The position numbers were made by a program, and so were the translations under genes. A stretch of 64,000 bases of DNA from JAENVU01 sp963756815 (GTDB lineage: Bacteria; Actinomycetota; Acidimicrobiia; IMCC26256; JAENVU01): the NCBI GenBank assembly GCA_963756815.1, contig CAVWPR010000008.1:186001-250000 (forward strand). Reading direction: 5' to 3'. The notes beneath the pieces were generated by a model. That model searched no databases, had not been told where the DNA came from, and saw nothing but the letters and a program-made list of their open reading frames with translations. Shown here piece by piece: positions 34,684 through 43,900 of the stretch. Positions within the stretch are counted from its first letter, which is position 1, and every line of letters begins with the position of its first letter.

Positions 34684-36225
34684 TCAACCGCCAGCGGGGT
34701 GGGCCGTGAGCTCGAGCTCGCGGTCGAAGACGCGCTCGAAGAGGTCGCGCTTGCGGCGGGCGCCCCAGAGCTCGAGCTCGGGGTCACCCTGCGCCCGCAC
34801 GTGGAGGAGGACGAGCTCCGGACCCACGCGCACCTGGACGTCGGTGACGATCTGCTTGCGGCCGCGGTCGAGGCCGTCGGCGATCCGGAGCAGCGCGTCG
34901 AGGCGACGGACGCGGTCACGCTGCTCGCCGTCGAGCTCGCCGACGAGATCGTCGTGGGACTTCGGGTCGCCGCGACGGTGCCAGCGGACGAGCGCGCTCA
35001 ACTCGGTGATCGCGGCCGGCGTGAGACCGCGCAGCCGACCGTGGTTCACGAGGTACGCCGCGTGGCGGTCGTGCCCCTCGTGCGCGACGTGCTCGCCGAT
35101 GTCGTGGAGAAGGCTCGCGTACTCGAGCAGCTCGCGGTCGTCGTCCGACAGCCCGTGCAACTCGCGCAGCTGGTCGAAGAGCGCGAGCGCGAGCATCGTC
35201 ACGTGGCGCGAGTGCGCCTCCGGCCACGAGCAGCGACGCGCGAGGGCCTGCACCGACGCGCGCCGGATCGCGAACGGATCGTCGGACCAGTCGGCGGGGT
35301 CGTGCCGGCCGACCGCGTCGAGCACCATGCCCTCCCGGAGCGCCCACTCGCTCACGGTGAGCTCGTCGACCTCGAAGAGCTCCATGGCCAGGCTCATGAG
35401 CTCGACGCCGGCGACGATGAGGTCGACCCGCTTGGTGTCGAGGCCCTCCATCTTGCGCCGCTGCGCGCTCGTGGACTCCACGAGGTCCGACTGCAACGCG
35501 TCGAGCTCGGTGCGGGAGAACGTGAGGTGGTGGAGCGTGCGCGGCATCGTCTCGTCGCGGCGGGCCGCGATCATGTGACCGAGGTCCTCGATGGTGCCGC
35601 TGCTGCCGATCGCCATCTTCGGCTCGAGCGCGGCGACGTCGACGGCACGGGGGCCGAGCACGTCGAGGATGTGCTTGCGCAGGCGGCGGCGGTCGGCCTT
35701 CTCGATCGGATCGGAGCGCACGAACTCCGCGGTGAGTCGGGCGACGCCGAGCCGCTCGCTCGCGGCCCACTCGAGCCCCGAGACGTCGCCGACCATGATC
35801 TCGAGGCTGCCGCCGCCGAGGTCGAAGCAGACCGCGGGCGCGGGGTCGATCGTCACCGCGGCGCGGATCGCGGTGAAGATCAGCCGCGCCTCCTCCAGCC
35901 CGTCGATCACGTCGGCGTCGACCCCCGCCTCGGTCGCGATCCGGTCGAGCACCTCGTCGCCGTTGCTCGCGGTGCGCAGTGCGCTGGTGGCACAGGCGTA
36001 GATCTCGGTGGCGCCGGCCGCCTCGGCCATCAACCGGAAGCGGCGCATCGTCGCGACGGCGGCGTCGGCGGCCTCCGGCGTGACCATTCCCTCGCGGCTC
36101 ACGACGTCGCCGAGCCGCAGCATCTCCTTCTCGCCGGAGACCGGGGTGAAGCTCCCGTCGGGGTGGACGTCGGCGATGACCAGGTGGAACGAGTTGGATC
36201 CCAGGTCCACGGCGGCGACGCGCAT
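34684..36225 (-). CDS. Ppx/GppA family exopolyphosphatase/pppGpp phosphohydrolase
   Basis: An intact 513-residue actin-fold phosphatase. Phosphate-binding loops are seen in VAAVDLGSNSFHLVIADV, FDLGGGSLEIMVGD and AIGSSGTIEDLGHM. A C-terminal HD-type helical domain (YASLLHDIGEHVAHEGH) follows, as in the longer E. coli Ppx/GppA form. It degrades inorganic polyphosphate or converts pppGpp to ppGpp. The ATG at 36225 is preferred over an upstream frame because a TAACCT -10 box precedes it by eight bases and the domain starts there. Confidence 0.9.
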   Translation of the reverse strand: MRVAAVDLGSNSFHLVIADVHPDGSFTPVSGEKEMLRLGDVVSREGMVTPEAADAAVATMRRFRLMAEAAGATEIYACATSALRTASNGDEVLDRIATEAGVDADVIDGLEEARLIFTAIRAAVTIDPAPAVCFDLGGGSLEIMVGDVSGLEWAASERLGVARLTAEFVRSDPIEKADRRRLRKHILDVLGPRAVDVAALEPKMAIGSSGTIEDLGHMIAARRDETMPRTLHHLTFSRTELDALQSDLVESTSAQRRKMEGLDTKRVDLIVAGVELMSLAMELFEVDELTVSEWALREGMVLDAVGRHDPADWSDDPFAIRRASVQALARRCSWPEAHSRHVTMLALALFDQLRELHGLSDDDRELLEYASLLHDIGEHVAHEGHDRHAAYLVNHGRLRGLTPAAITELSALVRWHRRGDPKSHDDLVGELDGEQRDRVRRLDALLRIADGLDRGRKQIVTDVQVRVGPELVLLHVRAQGDPELELWGARRKRDLFERVFDRELELTAHPAGG

Positions 36226-36233
36226 CGGCGACC

Positions 36234-36239
36234 AGGTTA
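36234..36239 (-). promoter_or_regulatory. -10 box TAACCT of the Ppx/GppA gene
   Basis: On the minus strand TAACCT lies eight bases before the ATG at 36225, consistent with a leaderless message. Confidence 0.5.
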
Positions 36240-36325
36240 CGGGCGGTCCGCGCCCGCCTCGGACCATCGCACGCGCCGCAGCGAAGCGGCGGCACAGCTC
36301 GGGCGCGTCCCATCATGCGCAGGGG

Positions 36326-36331
36326 TAGGTT
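36326..36331 (+). promoter_or_regulatory. -10 box TAGGTT of the second aldehyde dehydrogenase
   Basis: TAGGTT is followed by a leader of about 25 bases with a GGAGGAGA ribosome site just before the ATG at 36364. This is one of the few genes here with a conventional leader. Confidence 0.45.
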
Positions 36332-36363
36332 GCCCCGAGCGGACGAGCAGTGGAGGAGAACGG

Positions 36364-37834
36364 ATGACGGTCACCGGCGAGCACCGGATGCTGATCGACG
36401 GCGAGCTGACGGACGCGGCGTCCGGAGCCACGTACGACAACATCAACCCGGCCACCGAAGCGGTGATCGGCCAGGTTGCGGACGCAGGCGCCGAGGACGT
36501 GGAGCGTGCGATCACCGCCGCCCGGCGGGCCTTCGACGAGACCGAGTGGGCCACCGACGCCGAGTTCCGCAAGCGCTGCCTGCGTCAGCTCCACGAGGCG
36601 CTGAACAAGGAGCGGGAGACGCTCCGGCCGCAGATCGTCGCCGAGGTCGGGGCGCCCATCATGCTCACCTACGCGGTGCAGATGGACAGCTGCATCGACG
36701 ACATGGAATGGGACATCGAGTGCATCGACCGGGTCGAGTGGTCCTACGACCTGCCCGTCCACGAGTTCTTCGGCATGCGCAGCGGCCGTCGGGTCCTGCG
36801 GGAGCCGATCGGCGTCGTGGGCGCCATCACGCCGTGGAACTTCCCGTTCATGCTCAACCTGTCGAAGATCGTCCCGGCGCTGGCGGCCGGGAACTCGGTC
36901 ATCCTGAAGCCCGCCCCGGACACGCCGTGGAGCGCGACGTTCATCGGCAAGGTCGCGGCCGAGTACACCGACATTCCGCCCGGAGTGTTCAACGTGGTCA
37001 CGTCCGGTGACCCCGCGACCGCCGGCGAGATGCTCACGGCCGACCCCCGGGTGGACATGATCTCGTTCACCGGATCGACCGCGGTGGGCAAGCGGATCAT
37101 GGCCAACGGCGCCGAGAGCCTGAAGCGGGTGTTCCTGGAGCTCGGCGGCAAGTCGGCGAACATCATCCTCGACGACGCCGACCTCGCCGCGCAGTGCGGC
37201 AGCGGTGCGATGGTCTGCATGCACGGCGGGCAGGGGTGTGCCATCACGACGCGGATGCTCCTGCCGCGCTCGCGCTACGACGAGGGCGTCGAGCTCCTCC
37301 GGGCCGCGTTCGAGAGCTGGAAGTACGGCGATCCCACCGACCCGGAGAACCTGCAGGGTCCGCTCATCAACGCCCGCCAGCGGGAGCGGGTGCTGGGCCT
37401 CATCGAGCAGGGCAAGGCCGAGGGCGCCCGGCTCGTCGTCGGTGGCGGGCGGGCCGAGCAGTTCGACAAGGGGTACTACGTCCAGCCGACCCTCTTCGTC
37501 GACGTGGACCCCGACTCCACGATCGCCCAGGAGGAGATCTTCGGTCCGGTGCTCGCCGTCATCCCGTACGAGGACGACGACGACGCGGTGCGCATCGCCA
37601 ACAACTCGCGGTACGGCCTGTCGGGTGCGGTGAACGGCACCGACCTCGAGCGCGCGCTACGGCATCGCCAAGCGCATCCGGGCCGGCACGGTGTCGGTGA
37701 ACGGTGGCCAGTGGTTCGGCCCCGACTCGCCGTTCGGCGGGTACAAGCAGTCGGGCCTCGGCCGCGAGCACGGCATCCCGGGCTTCGAGGAGTACCTCGA
37801 GACCAAGACGATCGGTCTGCCCGCGCCCGAGTAG
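36364..37834 (+). CDS. NAD-dependent aldehyde dehydrogenase, single frameshift
   Basis: A 489-residue aldehyde dehydrogenase after correction. It has ITPWNFPFMLNLSKIVPALA, the cofactor loop SFTGSTAVGKRI, the general base in LELGGKS, the nucleophile Cys in HGGQGCAITTRM and the C-terminal SPFGGYKQSGLGREHG. One extra C at about 37657 (GCG-C-TAC) shifts the last 58 codons, which otherwise continue perfectly to a TAG at 37834. The type is close to the actinobacterial geranial/medium-chain aldehyde group, but the substrate is not certain. A strong ribosome site supports the start. Confidence 0.87.
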
Positions 37835-37871
37835 CGGCGCCGAAATTGGGGGCGGTCGCCGCCCGGTTGCG

Positions 37872-37877
37872 TACGCT
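37872..37877 (+). promoter_or_regulatory. -10 box TACGCT of gpmA
   Basis: TACGCT ends six bases before the gpmA ATG at 37884, the clearest example of the leaderless layout in the window. Confidence 0.55.
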
Positions 37878-37883
37878 CCGGCG

Positions 37884-38609
37884 ATGGCGACGCTGATCCT
37901 GCTCCGGCACGGCCAGAGCGAGTGGAACTCGTTGGGTCTGTTCACCGGTTGGGTCGACGTCGGCCTCACCGCACAGGGCGAGGCCGAGGCGGTGCGGGGC
38001 GGGGAGCTGCTCCGCGACGCCGGGCTGCTGCCCGAGGTCGTGCACACGTCGCTCCAGCGTCGGGCGATCCGGACCGCGGAGCTCTCGCTGGCCGAGTGCG
38101 GGCGGTCCTGGGTCCCGGTGCGGCGGTCCTGGCGGCTCAACGAGCGGCACTACGGCGCGCTCCAGGGCAAGAACAAGAAGGAGACGGCCGAGGAGTTCGG
38201 CCTCGACCAGGTCAAGATCTGGCGGCGGTCCTACGACGTGCCGCCCGAGCCCCTCGACGACGACCCCTCCATCGACGAGCGCTACGCGGATCTCCCGAGG
38301 GACGTGATCCCGAGGTCCGAGTGCCTGGCGGACGTGGTGGGGCGGATGCTGCCGTACTGGTACGACGGCATCGTGCCGGACCTGGTGGTCGGGCGCGTCG
38401 TGCTCGTCGCCGCGCACGGCAACTCGCTCCGTGCGCTGGCCATGCACCTCGAGGGGCTCACGCCGGAGGAGGTCGTTGCCCTCGACATCCCCACCGGCCA
38501 ACCCCGGGTCTATGACCTCGACCTCGACTTGAGGTTGAGGGATTGGCGGTACCTGGACCCCGAGGGCGCGGCTGCCGCCGCCGACGCGGTCAAGCAGCAG
38601 GCGGGCTGA
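37884..38609 (+). CDS. gpmA: 2,3-bisphosphoglycerate-dependent phosphoglycerate mutase
   Basis: Interconverts 3- and 2-phosphoglycerate in glycolysis. The phosphohistidine loop reads ILLRHGQSEWN, followed by LFTGWVDVGLTAQGEAEA, RLNERHYGALQGKNKKET and the second catalytic His in VAAHGNSLRAL. The 241 residues match the usual GpmA length and the gene is intact. It converges with the response-regulator gene, with a hairpin in the 53-base gap. Confidence 0.95.
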   Translation: MATLILLRHGQSEWNSLGLFTGWVDVGLTAQGEAEAVRGGELLRDAGLLPEVVHTSLQRRAIRTAELSLAECGRSWVPVRRSWRLNERHYGALQGKNKKETAEEFGLDQVKIWRRSYDVPPEPLDDDPSIDERYADLPRDVIPRSECLADVVGRMLPYWYDGIVPDLVVGRVVLVAAHGNSLRALAMHLEGLTPEEVVALDIPTGQPRVYDLDLDLRLRDWRYLDPEGAAAAADAVKQQAG

Positions 38610-38639
38610 ACGCTCGTCGCTCGTCGCTCGTGCTCGGCC

Positions 38640-38652
38640 GGGCGCAGCGCCC
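38640..38652. terminator. hairpin between gpmA and the response regulator
   Basis: GGGCGCAGCGCCC is a compact GC-rich inverted repeat between convergent genes, preceded by three copies of GCTCGT(C/G). No T-tract is present. Confidence 0.35.
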
Positions 38653-38662
38653 CGCGGTGGGA

Positions 38663-39320
38663 TCAGTCCTCGAACATCCTGATCGCCGCGGCGCGGTCGG
38701 GTGCGTCGAGCTTGCGGAGGATCGCGGCGACGTGGCTGCGGACCGTCACCGCGGAGACGAAGAGCCGCTGCGCGATGAGGCTGGTCGAGAGACCCTGGCG
38801 GAGCAGGTCGAGCACCTCGGCCTCGCGGGTGGACAGCTCCACGACGCCGCGCCCGGGGACGTGCACTCTGCGGCTCCCGCCGCCGCGGACGTGGTCCATG
38901 AGCCGCATCGCCAGCCCGGGGGAGAGGGCGGGCTCGCCCTCCAGGAGGTTGCGCAACGCCGCCACCATGTCGGACGGGCGCGGTGCCCTTCACGAGGTAG
39001 CCCCGTGCGCCGACCCGCAGCGCGTCGAACAGGTGGTCGTCGTCGACGTGGACGGTCAGCATCACGACCGACGTGTCCGGGCACGACTTGGCGATCGACG
39101 CCGCGGCCGCGATGCCGCCGCCCGGCATGTTCACGTCGAGCACGCAGACGTGGGGTCGGCGCTGGCGGACCAGCGCGACGGCGCCGGCGGCGTCGCCGGC
39201 CTGACCCACGACCTTGAACCCCGCCCCGCTGAGGACCTCGGCCACCGTCTCGCGCATCGGTGCGTGGTCGTCGGCGAGGACCACCGTGGTGCACGTCGGC
39301 GGGGCGTCGGTGACGGTCAT
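38663..39320 (-). CDS. NarL/FixJ-type response regulator, frameshifted
   Basis: A two-component response regulator with an N-terminal receiver domain (acidic pocket VVLADDH, phospho-acceptor Asp in VCVLDVNMPGG, Lys in GYLVKGT) and a C-terminal LuxR-type helix-turn-helix (LSTREAEVLDLLRQGLST, VSAVTVRSHVAAIL). One indel near 38980 lies in the linker. The corrected length is about 218 residues. Its ATG overlaps the stop of the histidine kinase gene (ATGA), making the pair a translational unit. Confidence 0.87.
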
Positions 39321-40720
39321 CGGTGGGGGATCTCCACCGCGACGATCGTGCCCCCGTGGGGCGCCGAGACGATCGAGCACCGACCGCCGAGGCGTTCCGC
39401 CCGCTCCCGCATCGACATGAGGCCGAACCCTCGACCTGTGGTCGAGGGTTCGAGCCCGCGACCGTCGTCGACGACGCTGAGCTGGAGCAGCCCGGCATCG
39501 GAGTGGAGGTGGACGGCGATCTGGCGCGCATCGGCGTGCCGGACCGCATTCGCGACGGCCTCCTGGGTCACGCGACCGAGCTCGTGGGCGGTGCGGGCAT
39601 CGACGCCGACGGGCTCGAGATCCAGCACGATCGGGCAGGACGAACGGTCCTGGAGGTCCCGGCCGAGCCGGTCGAGGACGCGATCGAGGGGGACCGGGGC
39701 CCGGTCGGTGTACTGGTCGATCCGGAGGCGGGTCTCCGAGAGTGCCCGCTCGGCGCCGGCCCGGATCCGCGCGATGCGCTCGGGGTCGGCGGGATCCATC
39801 TCCGCCAGGGCGCTCTGGGTGGTCAGATAGGCCAGCTCCTGGGCCAGCCCGTCGTGCAGCTCGGCGGCCAGCGCCCGCCGTTCCCGGCGCCGCGCCTCGC
39901 ACGGCGCTCCCGCCACTGCTTCGTCACCTCGAACATCGCGCCGGCGATGACGACCCAGCACCCGACCATCCGGAACAGGTCGCCGGTCGTCAGCCAGTCG
40001 GCGTGCATCGACGGGAACAGGAAGTCGTGGAAGCGGGCGGCGGCCATCAGGACGACGCCGCTGGCCAGCCAGTCGAAGACCCGGTCGTGCAGCAGCGCGC
40101 CCTTGCGGACGAACCCGATCGCGGCGGCCAGCAGGAGCGCCGTGCCGACGAGGCGGAACGTCAGGATGCCCGACTGCTGGGCCAGGGCGTTGCCGGGATG
40201 CGTCCGTTCGTCGACGACGCCGGGAAGGTGCGCGATGAGTCCGGACGTGCACAGGATGACCAGCCCGGCGATCGCCGACGGACGTGGCGACGAGCACGGC
40301 GACGGTGCCGCGGCGGCGCGGTGCCGAGCGCTCGGGGAGCCAGGCCGTCACGCACAGCCCGAGCCCGACGCAGGTGCGACCGACGATGCGGGCCCAGAAG
40401 GCCAGATCGGCGGTGCCGTGGACCGGTTCGGCGACGACGGGCAGGACGCCCTCGAGCAGCGCGATCACCCCGAACAGGATGGCCAGCAGCCCGTCGGTGC
40501 GCCGCCCGGTCCACTGGCGGCGGATCGCGAAGAGCACGCCGACCGCGAGCGCGGCGATGCTCGTGGCCGCCGAGGTGAAGGAGGCCGCGCCGGCGAGCGG
40601 ATAGGCGAAGGGGAGGGGCGGGATGCCGTAGACGAGCGCCGTGACCACGGCGGCGCCGATGGCGACCGCGATGACCAACTTGTTCCTCCGAACGTTCCGG
40701 AGGCTGCCCGAGACCAGCAC
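39317..40720 (-). CDS. membrane sensor histidine kinase (HisKA_3 type), frameshifted
   Basis: The cognate kinase of the adjacent response regulator. An N-terminal region of several membrane helices (KLVIAVAIGAAVVTALVYGI onward, reaching about residue 270) is followed by the dimerisation/phospho-acceptor helix RALAAELHDGLAQELAYL and an ATPase domain (QEAVANAVRHADARQ, DDGRGLEPSTTGRGFGLMSM). Indels near 40275 and near 39900 put the middle third out of frame, with the frame then restored. The GTG at 40720 is preferred because a GGAGGGGGGAG ribosome site precedes it; a TTG at 40771 would overlap a palindrome in the divergent promoter region. Confidence 0.83.
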   Translation of the reverse strand: MLVSGSLRNVRRNKLVIAVAIGAAVVTALVYGIPPLPFAYPLAGAASFTSAATSIAALAVGVLFAIRRQWTGRRTDGLLAILFGVIALLEGVLPVVAEPVHGTADLAFWARIVGRTCVGLGLCVTAWLPERSAPRRRGTVAVLVATSVGDRRAGHPVHVRTHRAPSRRRRRTDASRQRPGPAVGHPDVPPRRHGAPAGRRDRVRPQGRAAARPGLRLAGQRRRPDGRRPLPRLPVPVDARRLADDRRPVPDGRVLGRHRRRDVRGDEAVAGAPCEARRRERRALAAELHDGLAQELAYLTTQSALAEMDPADPERIARIRAGAERALSETRLRIDQYTDRAPVPLDRVLDRLGRDLQDRSSCPIVLDLEPVGVDARTAHELGRVTQEAVANAVRHADARQIAVHLHSDAGLLQLSVVDDGRGLEPSTTGRGFGLMSMRERAERLGGRCSIVSAPHGGTIVAVEIPHR

Positions 40721-40758
40721 GCTTGCGCTCCCCCCTCCGGGCCGGCCGTGCGTCCGCG

Positions 40759-40778
40759 GCGTTGAGGTCAATCAACGC
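40759..40778. promoter_or_regulatory. inverted repeat between the two-component system and the giant gene
   Basis: GCGTTGA-N6-TCAACGC has seven-base arms and lies in the 194-base divergent region between the kinase and the giant surface-protein gene. Its position suggests a regulator site; the adjacent LuxR-type response regulator is the obvious candidate, but this is inference. Confidence 0.45.
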
Positions 40779-40879
40779 CTTTGGTCGCCCGAGCGGCCCC
40801 GAACCCGTCCGGATCATGTCAGATTCGCCGTTGCGCCGCCAGCGTCGGCTGTCTTCGCGGGCGTGCGCATCTGGGTTGG

Positions 40880-40895
40880 TGGCCCTTCGGGGCCA
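40880..40895 (+). promoter_or_regulatory. UUCG-tetraloop hairpin in the leader of the giant gene
   Basis: TGGCCC-TTCG-GGGCCA forms a six-base-pair RNA stem closed by a C(UUCG)G tetraloop, an exceptionally stable fold. It ends about 19 bases before the start codon and just ahead of a GAGGGGGG ribosome site. I could not match the leader to a known riboswitch. Confidence 0.5.
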
Positions 40896-40914
40896 ACGAG
40901 GGGGGATTTGCAGC

Positions 40915-43900
40915 ATGCGGCTTCGCAAGCTCTGGAGCGTGTTCACGGTCATCGCCGTGTCGACGGCAGGATTCGTCGCACTGGCGGAGGGCCCGGCGGC
41001 AGCGGCCGACCGGCTGCCGCCGACCACCGCGAGCACCGACACGAAGATGCGCTGTCGCGCGAACGCGCCGGTCATCGGTGCGGTCGACGCGGACCAGACC
41101 ATCAGCGTCGACCATGACCGCGCCGAAGTACATCGAGCAGGGCGGCTCGTTCCAGCTCGTCCAGGCCGGTGGCGACACCGAGGTCCCGACGGACCTCAGC
41201 GGTCAGACGATCCAGAACCTGAGCAACATCGTCACCAAGACCCGGCTCACCGGTGGGTTCACGATCACCGACGCCGTCCTCGACGGCCCGGGCTCCTACA
41301 AGGCGAACGCCGACCGCGACGCCCGGCCCCATCCCCGGTGGCGTCACCCTCACCCACACCGCGACCGACATCCAGATGTCGCTGCCCGGCCCCTTCCCCG
41401 GCGGCAGCATCGTCAGCGCCGCCGAACATCGTCACCACGGTGACCGCGACCGGCGCCCCCGGCACGAAGATCAACTCGAAGGTCGCCGGCACCCTCACCA
41501 GCGCGAACCCCACGCCGCCGTTCGCCGACGCGGGCTTCGGCCTCACCGCCACCATCAGCCTGGGCAGCGTGCCCACCTCGTGCGCGCCGAACTACGGCAC
41601 GTTCGCGAACGGCAACGGTGAGCCGCTTCGGCACGCAGCCGAACCTCTCGTCCACGACGATCACCCCGAACACGAACCCGCTCGTGGACCTCAACGCTCC
41701 CGGCAACGGCGACAAGTACCTCCCCGACGCGCAGGTCTTCGCCGACTACGCGTGCACCGAGACCGTCTACGCGCTCGTCGTCGTGCGTCGCGACCGCGCC
41801 GAACGGCTCGCAGCTCGACTTCTCGACGCCCGGCCAGAAGACCTTCACCGTCACCGCGACCGACGCCAACGGCGGCGTCACCGCCAAGACCGTCACCTAC
41901 GACGTCGGCGGCAACGTCGCGCCGGTCGTCGACGCCGGGACCGACATCACCACCAACGGCGGCTCGACCGTGACCCTGCATGGGCAGCGCCACCGATCCC
42001 GACACCGGCCAGATCCTCTCGTACCAGTGGGACCAGGTCGCGGGGCCGCCGGTCACGCTGAACCCGATCGACGCGGCCGACCCGTTCATGCCGAACCAGC
42101 GCTTCGTCGCCCCCCGCAACGGTCCGCTCGACCTGACGTTCCGCCTCCGCGTCGACGACGGCTACGACACCGGCTCGGACACCGTCAACGTCCACGTGAA
42201 CGCGAACAACGGCCCGGTGATCACCGCCGGCGCCAGCCAGACGATCAGCAACGTCAAGACCCACGCCACCGTCTCCATGAACGGGGCCGCGACCGACCCC
42301 GAGGGCGACACGCCGATCACGTACGCGTGGACGCCAGACCGATCTCCACGGCGCCCCGCTCGACTCGGGCGACCCGCTGCACGTGACCCTCACGACGCCG
42401 ACCGCGGCGACGTCGGGCTTCGTGGCCCCGCAGGGTCCCGGCACGCTCTACTTCAGCGTGGTCGCCACCGACTCGCTCGGCGCGACCTCGACCGGAACCG
42501 TCACGGTCACCGTGCTCGCCGACGCGCCGCCGGTGATCACCGCCGGCAACTCGCAGACGCTCAACCCGAAGATCGGCCAGCTGGTGACCCTCAACGGCAC
42601 CGCGACCGACGCCGACAACAGCGCGCCGAGCGCCAACCAGACCATCACGTACGCGTGGAGCCAGGTCGACGGCAACGGCGACCCGCTGCCGCTGCTCGAC
42701 CCGAGCACCGTCACCCTCTCCAGCCAGACCGCCGCGAACCCGACGTTCACCGCGCCGGCGAACCCGACGACCCTGCACTTCAAGGTCGCGGTGAGCGACG
42801 GCTACCTCACGACGACCGGCACCGTCACCGTGAACGTGATCGGCAGCTCGCCGCCGGTCGCGAACGCCGGCCCCGACCAGACGAAGGGCCGCGGCCAGGC
42901 CGTGACCCTCGACGGCTCGGGCTCGAGCGACCCCGACAACGACCCGATCACCTACGCCTGGACGCAGGTCGACGGCCTGGGCGCACCGCTCGACTCGGGT
43001 GACCCGCTGTTCGTCACCCTGAGCGGCGCCACGACATCGCATCCGACGTTCACCACTCCGACCGTCGCGTCGACGCAGGTGCTGCACTTCTCGCTCGTCG
43101 TGTCGGACAACCACTCCCTGGTGAGCCCCGCCGACACGGTCGACATCACGGTCGTGCCGAACCAGGCACCGACGGCGAACGCCGGTGCGAACCAGACCAA
43201 CAAGGCCACCAACGCGACGGTGACGCTGTCCGGCTCGGGCACCGACCCGGACGTGGGCGACACCACCTTCACCTACGCGTGGACCCAGGTCGACCCGACC
43301 ACGAACGTCCCGCTGACCCTGGGTGACCCGAACCTGGTCTCCCTCTCCAGCGCCACCGCCCAGAGCCCGACGTTCGTCGCCCCGCACTTCGCGGCGTCGA
43401 CCACGCTCAAGTTCCAGCTGGTCGTCACGGACCCGGGTGGGCTCCCGAGCAACCCGGCCTTCACGACGGTCCAGATCAACGCCAACCGCGCGCCGACGCG
43501 TGGGCTCCGTGACGATCACCCCGGCCTCGGGCTCCCGCCCGGTCGGCTCGACGGGCAACGCTCACCGTCGCGGCCTCGGCGAACGACGCCGACGGCGACC
43601 CGGCGGCCGGCTTCACCTACCAGTGGATCCAGACCGCCAGCTCCACGGCGACGACGCCGTGCGCGCCGTCGTGCCCGGTCGCCAACGTCACGCTGACGCC
43701 GAGCAACGGTGGCCGCACCGCCACGTTCACGACGCCGGCGTTCCTCACCTCCGGTGCGTCGCTCTTCTTCCGGATGAACGTGGGTGACGGCTTCGGCGCC
43801 ACCGCGCAGTCGTCCAACCAGACCTACGCGATCACCAACTCCGCTGCCGACCGCGCAGTTCGCGGTCCGGGGCACCGGGACCGCGCCGACCAACAGCACC

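Noticed and set aside
39425..39470. A tRNA T-arm-like GGGTTCGAGCCC
   Set aside because: It lies inside the histidine kinase ATPase domain coding sequence, and no acceptor, D or anticodon arms could be found around it.
37476..39902. An 808-codon minus-strand frame spanning gpmA and the response regulator
   Set aside because: Only the receiver-domain part is coding; the rest is antisense to gpmA and the aldehyde dehydrogenase.
40800..40915. A riboswitch in the leader of the giant gene
   Set aside because: The stable UUCG hairpin is clear, but I could not find the conserved core of any riboswitch class I know, including the c-di-GMP types.
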